The position numbers and the translations under genes are program-made. Positions 1 through 7,462 of a stretch of 64,000 bases of DNA are shown one piece after another. The notes beneath the pieces are model-generated. The model ran no database searches and was not told the origin of the DNA. It was given only the letters and a program-made list of their open reading frames with translations. Source of the DNA: Clostridium transplantifaecale (GTDB taxonomy: Bacteria > Bacillota > Clostridia > Lachnospirales > Lachnospiraceae). How positions within the stretch are numbered: the first letter of the stretch is position 1; every line of letters starts with the position of its first letter. The stretch covers positions 620,001-684,000 of the forward strand of contig NZ_UYZY01000001.1 in the NCBI RefSeq assembly GCF_900626075.1. The letters are read 5' to 3'.

Positions 1-118
1 TATCCGCTTCATTTTCATCGTCGGTAAATGTATGGCCGTCCTTATTTAAAAGGCCCAGCATCATCTCCGTATCCACCAGGTTTTTATCACAGCCCAGGGA
101 AATACAAAGTATTTTCAT
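1..118 (-). CDS. rimO: Ribosomal protein S12 methylthiotransferase RimO (N-terminal fragment)
   Basis: Only the first 39 codons are inside the window; the rest lies to the left. The visible N-terminus, [20 protein letters not shown], is the characteristic start of RimO. Cys10 is the first of the three cysteines of the N-terminal MTTase domain that bind the auxiliary 4Fe-4S cluster. RimO is a radical-SAM enzyme that adds a methylthio group to a conserved aspartate of ribosomal protein S12. A GGAG ribosome binding site lies 7 bases before the ATG. The radical-SAM CxxxCxxC motif and TRAM domain cannot be checked here. Confidence 0.9.
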   Translation of the reverse strand, partial: MKILCISLGCDKNLVDTEMMLGLLNKDGHTFTDDENEAD

Positions 119-143
119 TCTTTCGCTCCAATCGGTCAATTGT

Positions 144-277
144 TGTAACAGTTCAGACAGCATGAACTGTTACGGCATTCGGCTAATGAAATCGCTGCGC
201 GATGAGCCGAATGCTTGCTGCCACTACCTTTTTGTACGGTCAGCGCAGTAAATGCGCAGACCTATCTGAACTGTTAC
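144..277. repeat. Palindrome-rich intergenic repeat cluster
   Basis: The gap between rimO and rpoZ holds three copies of the 11-mer TGAACTGTTAC, at 144-154 (inverted), 163-173 and 267-277. The first two form a hairpin. A second hairpin pairs GCATTCGGCT (175-184) with AGCCGAATGC (205-214), and a third pairs GCGCA arms around 243-258. I see no coding potential. This looks like a small REP-like element; its function is unknown. Confidence 0.5.
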
Positions 278-298
278 CATTTGTTCTCTTCATTACAT

Positions 299-338
299 AA
301 AAAGCCATCTCCTTGCGCTTTACAGCGCGAGACGGCCT
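299..338 (-). terminator. Intrinsic terminator of the yicC-gmk-rpoZ operon
   Basis: Directly after the rpoZ stop (reading the minus strand), GCCGTCT...CGCGC pairs with GCGC...AGATGGC and is followed by a run of six U. Stem plus U-tract is a textbook Rho-independent terminator. Confidence 0.85.
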
Positions 339-344
339 TCTTCT

Positions 345-605
345 TTAGTATTCGATCTCATCTTCAGGAGTATTATCGTCATTGATAATCTTAACTTTGG
401 ACTGATACAGCTCGTCAATGGCAATGGAAAGCGGTTTTCTTGCATCGGCCGGTACGGCGGACTCTTCCCCCGCTATCAACTGTCTGGCGCGCTTTGCCGT
501 GGCAATGACGATAGAATAACGGCTCTGGATTAACGGCTCGTCGCCGGGCTCCACACCGCTGTTTACAACTTTAATTAAATCATTATAGGATGGACGTAAC
601 ATCAT
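345..605 (-). CDS. rpoZ: DNA-directed RNA polymerase omega subunit
   Basis: An 86-residue protein of the RpoZ/Rpb6 family, which helps fold the beta-prime subunit and assemble RNA polymerase. It carries the typical N-terminal 'LRPSYNDLI' segment, a 'RYSIVIATAKRARQL' core helix and the 'KPLSIAIDELYQSKV' segment. An AGGAG lies 11 bases before the first of two adjacent ATGs, so the start is 605 or 602. It is the last gene of yicC-gmk-rpoZ, an order common in Firmicutes, and is followed by a strong terminator. Confidence 0.95.
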   Translation of the reverse strand: MMLRPSYNDLIKVVNSGVEPGDEPLIQSRYSIVIATAKRARQLIAGEESAVPADARKPLSIAIDELYQSKVKIINDDNTPEDEIEY

Positions 606-622
606 AATCGATCAGGCTCCTT

Positions 623-1246
623 TCAAAAGTCCTTCATTTCTTCTCTGATTGTTCTGATAAAAGTTAAATGACTGCTCACCTTGGCATGCATCGACTGGAT
701 CAGATGGTGCATCCTGTCCACACATTCGTCAATGTCATCATTGACCAGGAGAAAATCATAATTTTCAATTCCTTCGGCCTCTTTTGCAGCTCTTGAAAGT
801 CTCGCATTGATCGTTTCAATCGGCTCTGTGCCTCTGTTTACAAGGCGGCGGCGCAGTTCCTCTGCGCTGGGAGGCGTAACAAACACCAGGACTGCCTCGG
901 GAAACTTCTCCTTGATCTTGAGCGCTCCCTGAATCTCAATTTCCAAAAGCACGTCTTTGCCGGCTTTCATGCTGGAATCGACATACTCTTTCGGTGTTCC
1001 ATAGTAATTCCCGACATACTGGGCGTACTCTACCAGCAGATCGTTCTCTATCATCTCTTCAAATTCTTCACGTGTTTTAAAAAAATATTCTCTTCCGTCT
1101 TCTTCTCCGTCCCTTGGGCCGCGGGTTGTTGCGGAAATTGATAAAGCATAGTTATCATATTTTGTAAGAAGGGCCTTCATTAATGTCCCTTTGCCTGCGC
1201 CCGAGAATCCGGAAACAACCACTAAAACACCCTGATTATTCATCAT
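623..1246 (-). CDS. gmk: Guanylate kinase
   Basis: A 207-residue guanylate kinase, converting GMP and ATP to GDP and ADP in purine nucleotide synthesis. The P-loop SGFSGAGKGTLM sits at residues 12-23. The GMP-binding stretch 'ISATTRGPRDGEEDGREYFF' follows, and the lid arginines are in 'RLVNRG' and 'INARLSRA'. Length is normal for the family. It lies 27 bp downstream of yicC and 17 bp upstream of rpoZ, so the three are one transcript. A GGAG ribosome binding site precedes the ATG. Confidence 0.97.
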   Translation of the reverse strand: MMNNQGVLVVVSGFSGAGKGTLMKALLTKYDNYALSISATTRGPRDGEEDGREYFFKTREEFEEMIENDLLVEYAQYVGNYYGTPKEYVDSSMKAGKDVLLEIEIQGALKIKEKFPEAVLVFVTPPSAEELRRRLVNRGTEPIETINARLSRAAKEAEGIENYDFLLVNDDIDECVDRMHHLIQSMHAKVSSHLTFIRTIREEMKDF

Positions 1247-1273
1247 ACAAGTCTCCGTCTGTCTTAATTGTCA

Positions 1274-2152
1274 TTACTCAATATTCTGAATCTGTTCCCT
1301 GACCTTCTCAATCTCGGTCTTTAATGCAATCGCCTTATCAGACACTTCCAGATCATTGGCTTTGGAAAGGATCGTATTGGCCTCGCGGTTCATCTCCTGG
1401 GCGATAAAGTCCAGCTTTCTGCCCACGCTGCCACCGGCAGTCAGTTCCGCTTTCGTAGCCTCGATATGGCTTCTGAGACGCACGGTCTCCTCGTCGGTAC
1501 AAATCTTATCGGCAAAAATAGTAACTTCTGCAGCGATTCTTCCGTCATCGATGGAAGAACTTTCCAGAAGCTCCTTTACTTTCTCTTCCAGCCTGGTTCT
1601 GTATTCATCCATGATCTTCGGCGAGCGTTTCTCAACCTCGTCCACCAGACCGGTCATATAGTCAAGCTTACCCAGAAGATCATTCTTCAGGTTCTCGCCT
1701 TCTGTGATTCTGCTGTCTACAAACCTGACGGCGGCCCCGCTGACGGCCTCCTCCAGAATCTTCCACATATGCTCCTCGTCCTCCGGCTCCTGCTCCATTG
1801 TCAGGATCTCAGGAAATCTTGCCAGCGACGACACCCGGACATCGTTCTCGATGCCGAACTGCTCCGACATCCTGCGGAAATATTCGATGTATTCTGCCGC
1901 CAGAGAGGCATTGTAATTAAGAGACATCCGGCCTTCGGTATAGTCTTCATAGGAAATAAACAGATCCACCTTGCCGCGCTGGATATACTTCTTGAGCAGA
2001 TTTCTGATCCCTGCTTCAAAGAAATTAAACTTCTTCGGCATCTTGATGCTCAGATCCAGATAACGGTGGTTAACCGCCTTCATCTCCACTGATATCTTAT
2101 ATTCTTCCGTCGCAATTTCACAACGTCCGAACCCGGTCATACTCTTTAACAT
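1274..2152 (-). CDS. yicC: YicC family endoribonuclease
   Basis: A 292-residue YicC/YloC family protein, beginning with the family signature MLKSMTGFGR. The N-terminal YicC domain covers roughly residues 1-155 and the C-terminal DUF1732 the last ~85 (FIAQEMNREANTILSKAND). E. coli YicC is an endoribonuclease implicated in small-RNA turnover; the role in clostridia is less clear. It is first gene of the operon with gmk and rpoZ. GAGGG lies 7 bases before the ATG, and a near-consensus promoter lies at 2185-2213. A hairpin-repeat composite ends just upstream of that promoter. Confidence 0.93.
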   Translation of the reverse strand: MLKSMTGFGRCEIATEEYKISVEMKAVNHRYLDLSIKMPKKFNFFEAGIRNLLKKYIQRGKVDLFISYEDYTEGRMSLNYNASLAAEYIEYFRRMSEQFGIENDVRVSSLARFPEILTMEQEPEDEEHMWKILEEAVSGAAVRFVDSRITEGENLKNDLLGKLDYMTGLVDEVEKRSPKIMDEYRTRLEEKVKELLESSSIDDGRIAAEVTIFADKICTDEETVRLRSHIEATKAELTAGGSVGRKLDFIAQEMNREANTILSKANDLEVSDKAIALKTEIEKVREQIQNIE

Positions 2153-2184
2153 GACAGTACCCTCTTTCGTCCATAGATAATGGT

Positions 2185-2213
2185 ATTATAATGCAAATGG
2201 GAAAGGGAGTCAA
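2185..2213 (-). promoter_or_regulatory. SigA-type promoter for yicC-gmk-rpoZ
   Basis: On the minus strand TTGACT (2208-2213), a 17-base spacer and TATAAT (2185-2190) form a near-perfect housekeeping promoter 33 bases before the yicC start. The left outer flank of the repeat composite begins only about 3 bases upstream of the -35 box. Confidence 0.85.
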
Positions 2214-2290
2214 CTGAATTGTGTGGGATTTAGTTGAGATGCGAGGACGCCTCTGTAAGACGGCGGACGGGGGAGTGGGGGGATGGATGA

Positions 2291-2491
2291 GTCTTCAGTC
2301 CCAGTTTATAGGGTGTGGTGAGGGGGAATCCAGGAGAAAAGATTCCTACGGGGACTCGCTTTCGCTTGTGGAGCGCACAGCGGATGCTAAGACGTCAAAG
2401 AACGCCGTCTAAGCACCGGCGGGCTCCAATGTCCCCTTCGGAATCTTTTCTCCTTCCTTCCCCCGGGCAGGTTGTCGACGGGACTGAAGAC
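2291..2491 (+). repeat. Hairpin repeat unit A
   Basis: A 201-bp unit running from GTCTTCAGTCCC to GGGACTGAAGAC. Internal arms pair almost throughout: GGGGAC with GTCCCC, GGAGC (2370-2374) with GCTCC (2423-2427), and GCTAAGACG (2386-2394) with CGTCTAAGC (2406-2414), which leaves one A.A mismatch. The rest of the 5' arm pairs with the pyrimidine-rich 3' arm. Confidence 0.85.
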
Positions 2492-2764
2492 TCAGGGAAG
2501 GTTGTTGCCCCGTCCGCCGGCTTCAGGGCTGATTGTCTCTTTCGTCAAGTGCGGGGAAGGTAACGCCGCGGCCACTATGCAGCTGCGGTATTTTTACATT
2601 TTGACGGTGCCTTGGCTGTAGGCGTATTCAAGCTAAAACGAAACAGCAGGTAATCTCCTTGCATTTATAAAGAACGTAGTGTCAGCGACAAGTTCCTCTC
2701 CTCTTGAAAAAATAGAACAAATCAGCGCCCGCAAGCCGAGGAGCGGGACAGCGAAAACCTTCGC

Positions 2765-2957
2765 GTCTTCAGTCCCGTCGACACACTGCCGGGGAGGGAG
2801 AAAACTTTCCGAAGGGGACATTGGAATTCGCCGGTGCTTGATGAGGTATTTTCGAATCTAGCACCCGCTGCGCATTCCAGAAGCGAAAGCGGGTTCCCGT
2901 AGGAATTTTTTCTCCCGGATTCCCCCTCACCACACACTAAACACCGGGACTGAAGAC
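2765..2957 (-). repeat. Hairpin repeat unit B
   Basis: A 193-bp copy in inverse orientation, with the same 12-bp ends. Read on the minus strand the inner stem is GCTAGAT / ATCAAGC, different in sequence from unit A but still paired around the same A.A mismatch. The next stem is GGAAT / ATTCC in place of GGAGC / GCTCC. Confidence 0.85.
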
Positions 2958-3010
2958 TCATAACCTCCCTCACCATCCCGCCCCCGGCCGTCCGGCGGCG
3001 TTCTCATTTT

Positions 3011-3547
3011 TCAGCCTATCAGTAGACCGAGCACCGCCGCCAGCAGCATAGTCTTCGGCACCGACAGGCGGAACTTATACATGGCGCCGCCTGTGACGAG
3101 GGCGATGATGACCAGATTCCAGTGAACCGCAAAGCTGCCGCCTATGAACGTGCTGCCGCTGAGCGTGATTACGACCGCAGCCAGCATTCCCACGCAGGCC
3201 GGGCGGATTCCCCACAGGGCGTGTTCCATCCAGGGGTTTCCCTTTAATCGTTTCAGGAAGTGGGCGGCCAGCATGCAGAGAGTCAGGGAGGGGACCATAA
3301 CTCCGAGGCTGCTGAGCAGGGCGCAGGGTATACCGTCTATCCGGTAGCCGACAAAGGTGGCGCAGTTGATGCCCATGGAGCCAGGCGTAATCTCGGCCAA
3401 CGCCATAATGTCCATCACCTGCGCTTCCGTCATCCATCCGTTCGCCGTAACCTCATCCAGGATAACGGGGATCATCGTAAGGCCGCCGAAGCTGCAAAAT
3501 CCAATCCGTATAAATGCAAATACCAGTTTAAGATAAATCTCTGCCAC
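3011..3547 (-). CDS. Chromate transporter family protein (ChrA half 2)
   Basis: A 178-residue membrane protein of the ChrA/CHR family (PF02417), with about five hydrophobic segments and the family motif 'FCSFGGLTMIPVILDEV' near the N-terminus. It begins with GTG behind AGGAGAGGAGAGG and overlaps the preceding homologue by 20 bp. In Firmicutes ChrA is commonly split into two single-domain proteins that presumably work as a heterodimer. Chromate efflux is known for some ChrA proteins, but the physiological substrate here is unproven. The TGA stop lies in the flank of the adjacent repeat composite. Confidence 0.88.
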   Translation of the reverse strand: MAEIYLKLVFAFIRIGFCSFGGLTMIPVILDEVTANGWMTEAQVMDIMALAEITPGSMGINCATFVGYRIDGIPCALLSSLGVMVPSLTLCMLAAHFLKRLKGNPWMEHALWGIRPACVGMLAAVVITLSGSTFIGGSFAVHWNLVIIALVTGGAMYKFRLSVPKTMLLAAVLGLLIG

Positions 3548-4106
3548 GGCCTCTCCTCTCCTTTACATACACCGCAATTCCGATCAGTCCGCACAAAACG
3601 ACAATCGCCAGTTTATTCAGATCGGAAACCACACAGATAACGGTAACAATGATTCCTATAAGATAGGCAGCCCTGTCCGTCAGAGCGTTCTTTTTTAACT
3701 TCCAGGCCGCTCCGATGATGACGGGAATAACGGCGCTTCTGACTCCGTTCATCATCCGTATCACATAGGGATTATTGCAGAAAACATCATAGAAATTAGT
3801 AATCACCGCAATCACAATCACTGCGGGTGAGACAAGTCCAAAGGAAGCGGCTAAGGCTCCCGGGATACCCGCCACCGTATAACCGAACAGGACCGAATAA
3901 TTGACAATCATAATACCTGGCAGGGACTTCGCCACGGACATAAAATCCAGGATCTGTTCCTCGGTCACCCAACTCCTCTTACGGCAGAACTCCTCTTCTA
4001 TCTGGGCGATAATGCTCCATCCTCCCCCAAATGTAAAACAGCCTATTTTAAACATCGTAAAGTATATCACGAGCAGTTTTTTGTATTGTTCTTTCAAACT
4101 TGTCAT
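3528..4106 (-). CDS. Chromate transporter family protein (ChrA half 1)
   Basis: A 192-residue single-domain CHR-family membrane protein with the motif 'CFTFGGGWSIIAQIEEEF' and alternating hydrophobic segments. It is first of a two-gene unit with the overlapping 3011-3547 gene. The AGGGGG touches the ATG at 4106, so a TTG three codons later (about 4097), at better spacing, may be the real start. It faces the LysR gene at 4307 across a 200-bp gap, a usual layout for a LysR regulator and its target. That regulatory link is inference. Confidence 0.87.
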   Translation of the reverse strand: MTSLKEQYKKLLVIYFTMFKIGCFTFGGGWSIIAQIEEEFCRKRSWVTEEQILDFMSVAKSLPGIMIVNYSVLFGYTVAGIPGALAASFGLVSPAVIVIAVITNFYDVFCNNPYVIRMMNGVRSAVIPVIIGAAWKLKKNALTDRAAYLIGIIVTVICVVSDLNKLAIVVLCGLIGIAVYVKERRGRGRDLS

Positions 4107-4306
4107 CCCCCTTTTCTAAATTTATTATACCCTCCGTGCATAGCAGTGTCAAAGCAGTAATTGTTTACCGTCCCCCTAATACTAGTGGTTTTAAAACGCG
4201 GTTCTATCGAAACTCGGTCATTGCTATTTTTTTCTGGAAATGATATGATCGTAACACAGCGGCGTTTCGGCTGCTGCAAAAGCAAACACAGACGGGGGAA
4301 TATCAA

Positions 4307-5215
4307 ATGAATCTTAAACATGCCCAGTACATGCTCACTGTCCTTCAGGAAGGAAGTATCACCGGTGCGGCAAAAAAGCTTTATGTATCCCAGCCTTCTC
4401 TGAGCCAGATGATCAAACTCGTGGAGACCAATCTGGGGACGCCGATTTTTAACCGTTCCACTGAGCCTCTCACACTGACTTATGCCGGTGAAAAATATAT
4501 GGAAGCCGCCCAGCAGATTCTGACTATCAATGCGAATCTCGCTAAAGAGATTGAGGAGATTACACAGGAGGATCACGGTAAACTCCGGTTCGGCGTTCCC
4601 GTTCAGAGAGGAATGCAGGTGCTCCCCTACGTGCTGCCTAAATTTTTCAAGATGTACCCTTACGTGGATGTGGAAGTTTTCGAGCAGGGATCGGGACTGA
4701 TGGAGAATATGGTTCTGGACGGAACCGTGGACATGGCCTGCATGACGACCACCGCCCGGCACAGCGAACTCAAATATATCCTGGTGGAGAACGAAGATCT
4801 CGTCCTCCTGACTTCCAGAAACACGGCCCTTGCCAAACGGATTCCCGAGGGGACTCCCATCCCGATTACGGAGGCGCGCAATGAAAAGTTTGTCTCCAAC
4901 AGGCCCGGCCACAGTGTGAGGGCTGTACAGGATAATCTTTTCATCACCAATGACATGCATCCGAAGATCATTCTGGAGACAGTCAGCATCGAGGTGGAGA
5001 AAAAAGTCTGCATTGCCTGCGACGCCGTCATGATTTGCCCTAAGAACTACATTGAGAAGACGCCTGAGATGCAGCAAAAGTCCGTTACATATCCGATTCT
5101 CAACACCGACAGCCAGCGCCACTGCTATATCTGCCACAGAAAGAATCTGTATCTGACCAAATATATGCGAGATTTCATCAATATCCTGGTTGAAGTGGAA
5201 AATCCATTCCTATAA
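4307..5215 (+). CDS. LysR family transcriptional regulator
   Basis: A 302-residue LysR-type regulator. The N-terminal winged helix-turn-helix is clear at residues 1-60 ('GSITGAAKKLYVSQPSLSQM'), followed by a linker helix and a periplasmic-binding-like effector domain from about residue 88. A GGGGGA ribosome binding site precedes the ATG. It diverges from the chromate transporter pair and converges on tctA, so either could be its target. It resembles the second LysR protein of this window at 48534, sharing 'LTLTYAGEKY' and 'AAKKLY', so the two are paralogues. The inducer is unknown. Confidence 0.93.
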   Translation: MNLKHAQYMLTVLQEGSITGAAKKLYVSQPSLSQMIKLVETNLGTPIFNRSTEPLTLTYAGEKYMEAAQQILTINANLAKEIEEITQEDHGKLRFGVPVQRGMQVLPYVLPKFFKMYPYVDVEVFEQGSGLMENMVLDGTVDMACMTTTARHSELKYILVENEDLVLLTSRNTALAKRIPEGTPIPITEARNEKFVSNRPGHSVRAVQDNLFITNDMHPKIILETVSIEVEKKVCIACDAVMICPKNYIEKTPEMQQKSVTYPILNTDSQRHCYICHRKNLYLTKYMRDFINILVEVENPFL

Positions 5216-5224
5216 CAGTATCAA

Positions 5225-5278
5225 GAACCCCGGCTGACCTTACTCTGCTTTTACAGAGTGAGATGTCAGCCGGGGTTC
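5225..5278. terminator. Bidirectional hairpin between LysR and tctA
   Basis: GAACCCCGGCTGAC pairs perfectly with GTCAGCCGGGGTTC around an inner hairpin (CTCTG/CAGAG), in the gap between converging genes. The U-tract is poor in both directions, so terminator function rests on stem strength and position. Confidence 0.65.
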
Positions 5279-5321
5279 CTGCATAGACAGCGGCCTGTTT
5301 AAAACACACAGCTCACCGTAT

Positions 5322-6833
5322 CTATTTACTTTCTGCTTTGTTTTTGACTAAAAGTGGTTTAATAAAAGGATAAATCAGCATGATGATACAGCAAATCATG
5401 ATGACTGCGGTGATTGGCTTGGTGAAAATCGCCGACATGCTTCCGTTTGTCAGTGTGTACGCACGGCGGAAGTTGGATTCACACATCTGTCCAAGTACGA
5501 GACCGAGCACAAGGGCGGCCGAATTGTATCCCAGCTTTACAAACATATATCCGATAATTCCGGCGCCTGCCATCAGGGCAACGTCGCCTGTATTATTGTT
5601 CAGCGCATAGGCGCCGATTGCCGCCATCATAATGATAACAGGTCCAAGGATACTGTAAGGAACGGAAAGGATTCTGGCGAATACCTTCGCCACCGCCATT
5701 GCTACGATTACCATGATAATATTTGTTACAAGCATGGAACCGAATACAGATGCAAGATACTCAGGCTGAGTCTTAACAAGCATAGGTCCAATCTGAACGC
5801 CTTTGATTACAAGGGCCGTCATCATGATAGCCGCGGCGTTGCCACCCGGGATACCCAGGGAAAGCAGGGGAACCATCGAACCGCCTGTAGCCGCGTTGTT
5901 GGCAGCTTCGGAGGCTACGATGCCGTCCGGGATACCGGTTCCCAGTTTTTCGGGATGTTTGGAGACCTTCTTTTCAATCGCATAGGATAAGAAGGACGCG
6001 ATCGTTGCGCCTGCACCGGGAAGGATGCCTACAATTGTTCCGATTACGGAAGAACGGGCCATCGTATACTTTGTTTCCCATACTTCCCGGAAGCTTGGAA
6101 GAACCGTCTTCATCTTTGTGGATGAATTGCCGGTCGCATCTTTTTCCGTGTCAATCTTCTTCGGCTTAACCGTCTGCTTGAGAACCTCGGTCACGGCAAA
6201 AAGACCAATCATGACCGGAATCATCTCAATACCGGAAAGCAGCGTGGAGTTGCCCCAGGTGAAACGTGCGATTCCCAGCATCGGGTCCATTCCTACACAG
6301 GCGAGCAAAAGGCCTAAGAGTCCCGAAATCAGAGTTTTTATAATATTGTCGCTGTCCAGACAGGACAGAACGGAAAGTCCGAGGAAAGATACCGCAAACA
6401 GCTCGGAAGGACCGAACTGCAGCGCTACCGTCGCCAGCTGGGGAGATACGAGAGCCATGGCAAATGCGGCAACAAGACCGCCTACGGCAGACGCGATCAG
6501 CGAGAAACCAAGCGCCTTGCCCGCCTCACCCCTTTGAGCCATCGGATAGCCGTCGAATGTAGTGGGCGCACTGGATGGAGTTCCCGGAATACGGAACAGA
6601 ATCGCCGTGATGCCGCCGCCCGTAATCGATGCGCAATATACGGAAACCAGGAACGCAATCGCGATAACCGGATTCATCGCATAAGCAAATGGGAGAGCCA
6701 GGGCGACCGCCATCGATGCGCTTACACCCGGCATTGCCCCGAATATAACACCTAAAACCGTACCTGCTACTAAAAGGAAAAATGTAGAAGGCGTAAATAC
6801 TATTTTTAAACCAGTCAGTAATAAATCAAACAT
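5322..6833 (-). CDS. tctA: Tripartite tricarboxylate transporter, large membrane subunit TctA
   Basis: A 503-residue integral membrane protein of the TctA family (PF01970), with about 11-12 hydrophobic segments. The two family glycine/proline signatures are visible: 'FGAMPGVSASMA' near residue 30 and 'GILPGAGATIASFLSY' near residue 270. With TctB and the binding protein TctC it forms a secondary, ion-driven carboxylate uptake system. GGAG lies 8 bases before the ATG. Because citrate lyase is encoded next door, citrate or a related tricarboxylate is a reasonable substrate guess, but the sequence does not prove it. Confidence 0.95.
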   Translation of the reverse strand: MFDLLLTGLKIVFTPSTFFLLVAGTVLGVIFGAMPGVSASMAVALALPFAYAMNPVIAIAFLVSVYCASITGGGITAILFRIPGTPSSAPTTFDGYPMAQRGEAGKALGFSLIASAVGGLVAAFAMALVSPQLATVALQFGPSELFAVSFLGLSVLSCLDSDNIIKTLISGLLGLLLACVGMDPMLGIARFTWGNSTLLSGIEMIPVMIGLFAVTEVLKQTVKPKKIDTEKDATGNSSTKMKTVLPSFREVWETKYTMARSSVIGTIVGILPGAGATIASFLSYAIEKKVSKHPEKLGTGIPDGIVASEAANNAATGGSMVPLLSLGIPGGNAAAIMMTALVIKGVQIGPMLVKTQPEYLASVFGSMLVTNIIMVIVAMAVAKVFARILSVPYSILGPVIIMMAAIGAYALNNNTGDVALMAGAGIIGYMFVKLGYNSAALVLGLVLGQMCESNFRRAYTLTNGSMSAIFTKPITAVIMICCIIMLIYPFIKPLLVKNKAESK

Positions 6834-6849
6834 ACCTTACACTCCTTCC

Positions 6850-7350
6850 TTAAAATGGCAGTTTTGTTTCAAAGAACAATGCAAACTCACGGAAAATACC
6901 GGTACCTCTGGCGAGCATAATATCAAGCGCTCCCTGGAACAGTAAGTAGAGGATAGCCGTAATTACGAGGGCTACAATAATCAGAAATCCGATTCTCCTC
7001 TCCCCTAAAAGCACGCCGTAGGCGATCAGGAACAGGAAGGAAACCGGTATAAATCCGATAATCGGCATCAGCACGGCCATAACCGCCACTAAAATCATGC
7101 CGACGAATAATTTACTTTTTAAGAATTCTCCCAGATTAAATCCGGCGGTCAGCTTCTCTCCGCTTCCCCTCATCTTTTTCAAAGAATTCACTATATTCAC
7201 GATTATTAATATTATAAGAAGGACGAGAATAATTCTCGGCCAGAACGCTGCACCAAGTTCTGTCGCTGTAGGAGCTGGTGACTCGGCGCCTACCAGGAAG
7301 AAAAGGTATATGCAGAAGATTCCCAATACAAGTGAAAAAATAACGTCCAA
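6850..7350 (-). CDS. tctB: Tripartite tricarboxylate transporter, small membrane subunit TctB
   Basis: A 166-residue protein with four hydrophobic segments, matching the small TctB subunit (PF07331) in size, topology and position between tctC and tctA. The start appears to be TTG at 7350, behind AGGCAGG at acceptable spacing. The gap to tctA is 16 bp. TctB sequences are poorly conserved, so the call rests on context as much as on sequence. Confidence 0.88.
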   Translation of the reverse strand: MDVIFSLVLGIFCIYLFFLVGAESPAPTATELGAAFWPRIILVLLIILIIVNIVNSLKKMRGSGEKLTAGFNLGEFLKSKLFVGMILVAVMAVLMPIIGFIPVSFLFLIAYGVLLGERRIGFLIIVALVITAILYLLFQGALDIMLARGTGIFREFALFFETKLPF

Positions 7351-7387
7351 ATCAGATAACCTGCCTTTCCCTGCCTCTTTTATTCAG

Positions 7388-7411
7388 GGGGAGCGGATAA
7401 ATCCACTCCCC
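7388..7411 (-). other. Intercistronic hairpin between tctC and tctB
   Basis: GGGGAGCGGAT pairs with ATCCACTCCCC with one mismatch, in the 112-bp gap between the binding-protein gene and the membrane-subunit genes. There is no U-tract in either direction. Such stems often protect the upstream mRNA and let the binding protein be made in excess; that role is inference. Confidence 0.55.
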
Positions 7412-7462
7412 TCAGTTTCATTGTTTTAAATATTCATTTGCAGTCAACATCTGTTAAATCAA

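Larger units (their letters stand above)
2216..3016. mobile_element. Composite of paired inverted hairpin repeats (locus 1)
   Basis: The 858-bp gap between yicC and the chromate transporter is almost filled by this element. A left flank (TTAGTTGAGATG then GAGGACGC) leads into a plus-oriented unit. A ~270-bp spacer follows, then a minus-oriented unit, then a right flank (GGCGGCGTTCTC) that is roughly the inverse of the left. The same layout recurs at 11930-13612, 21530-22172, 41890-42196 and 51421-51977. No transposase is present. The short ORFs that cross it follow the repeat and look accidental. It could be a non-autonomous mobile element or a mosaic repeat like BIME/ERIC. Confidence 0.7.

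Noticed and set aside
2221..2976. Short open frames (60-85 codons) inside the hairpin repeats, also at 11895-12212, 21533-22121 and 41907-42143
   Set aside because: They follow the repeat in several frames and both strands, have no ribosome binding sites and change with each copy; they are by-products of GC-rich palindromes.
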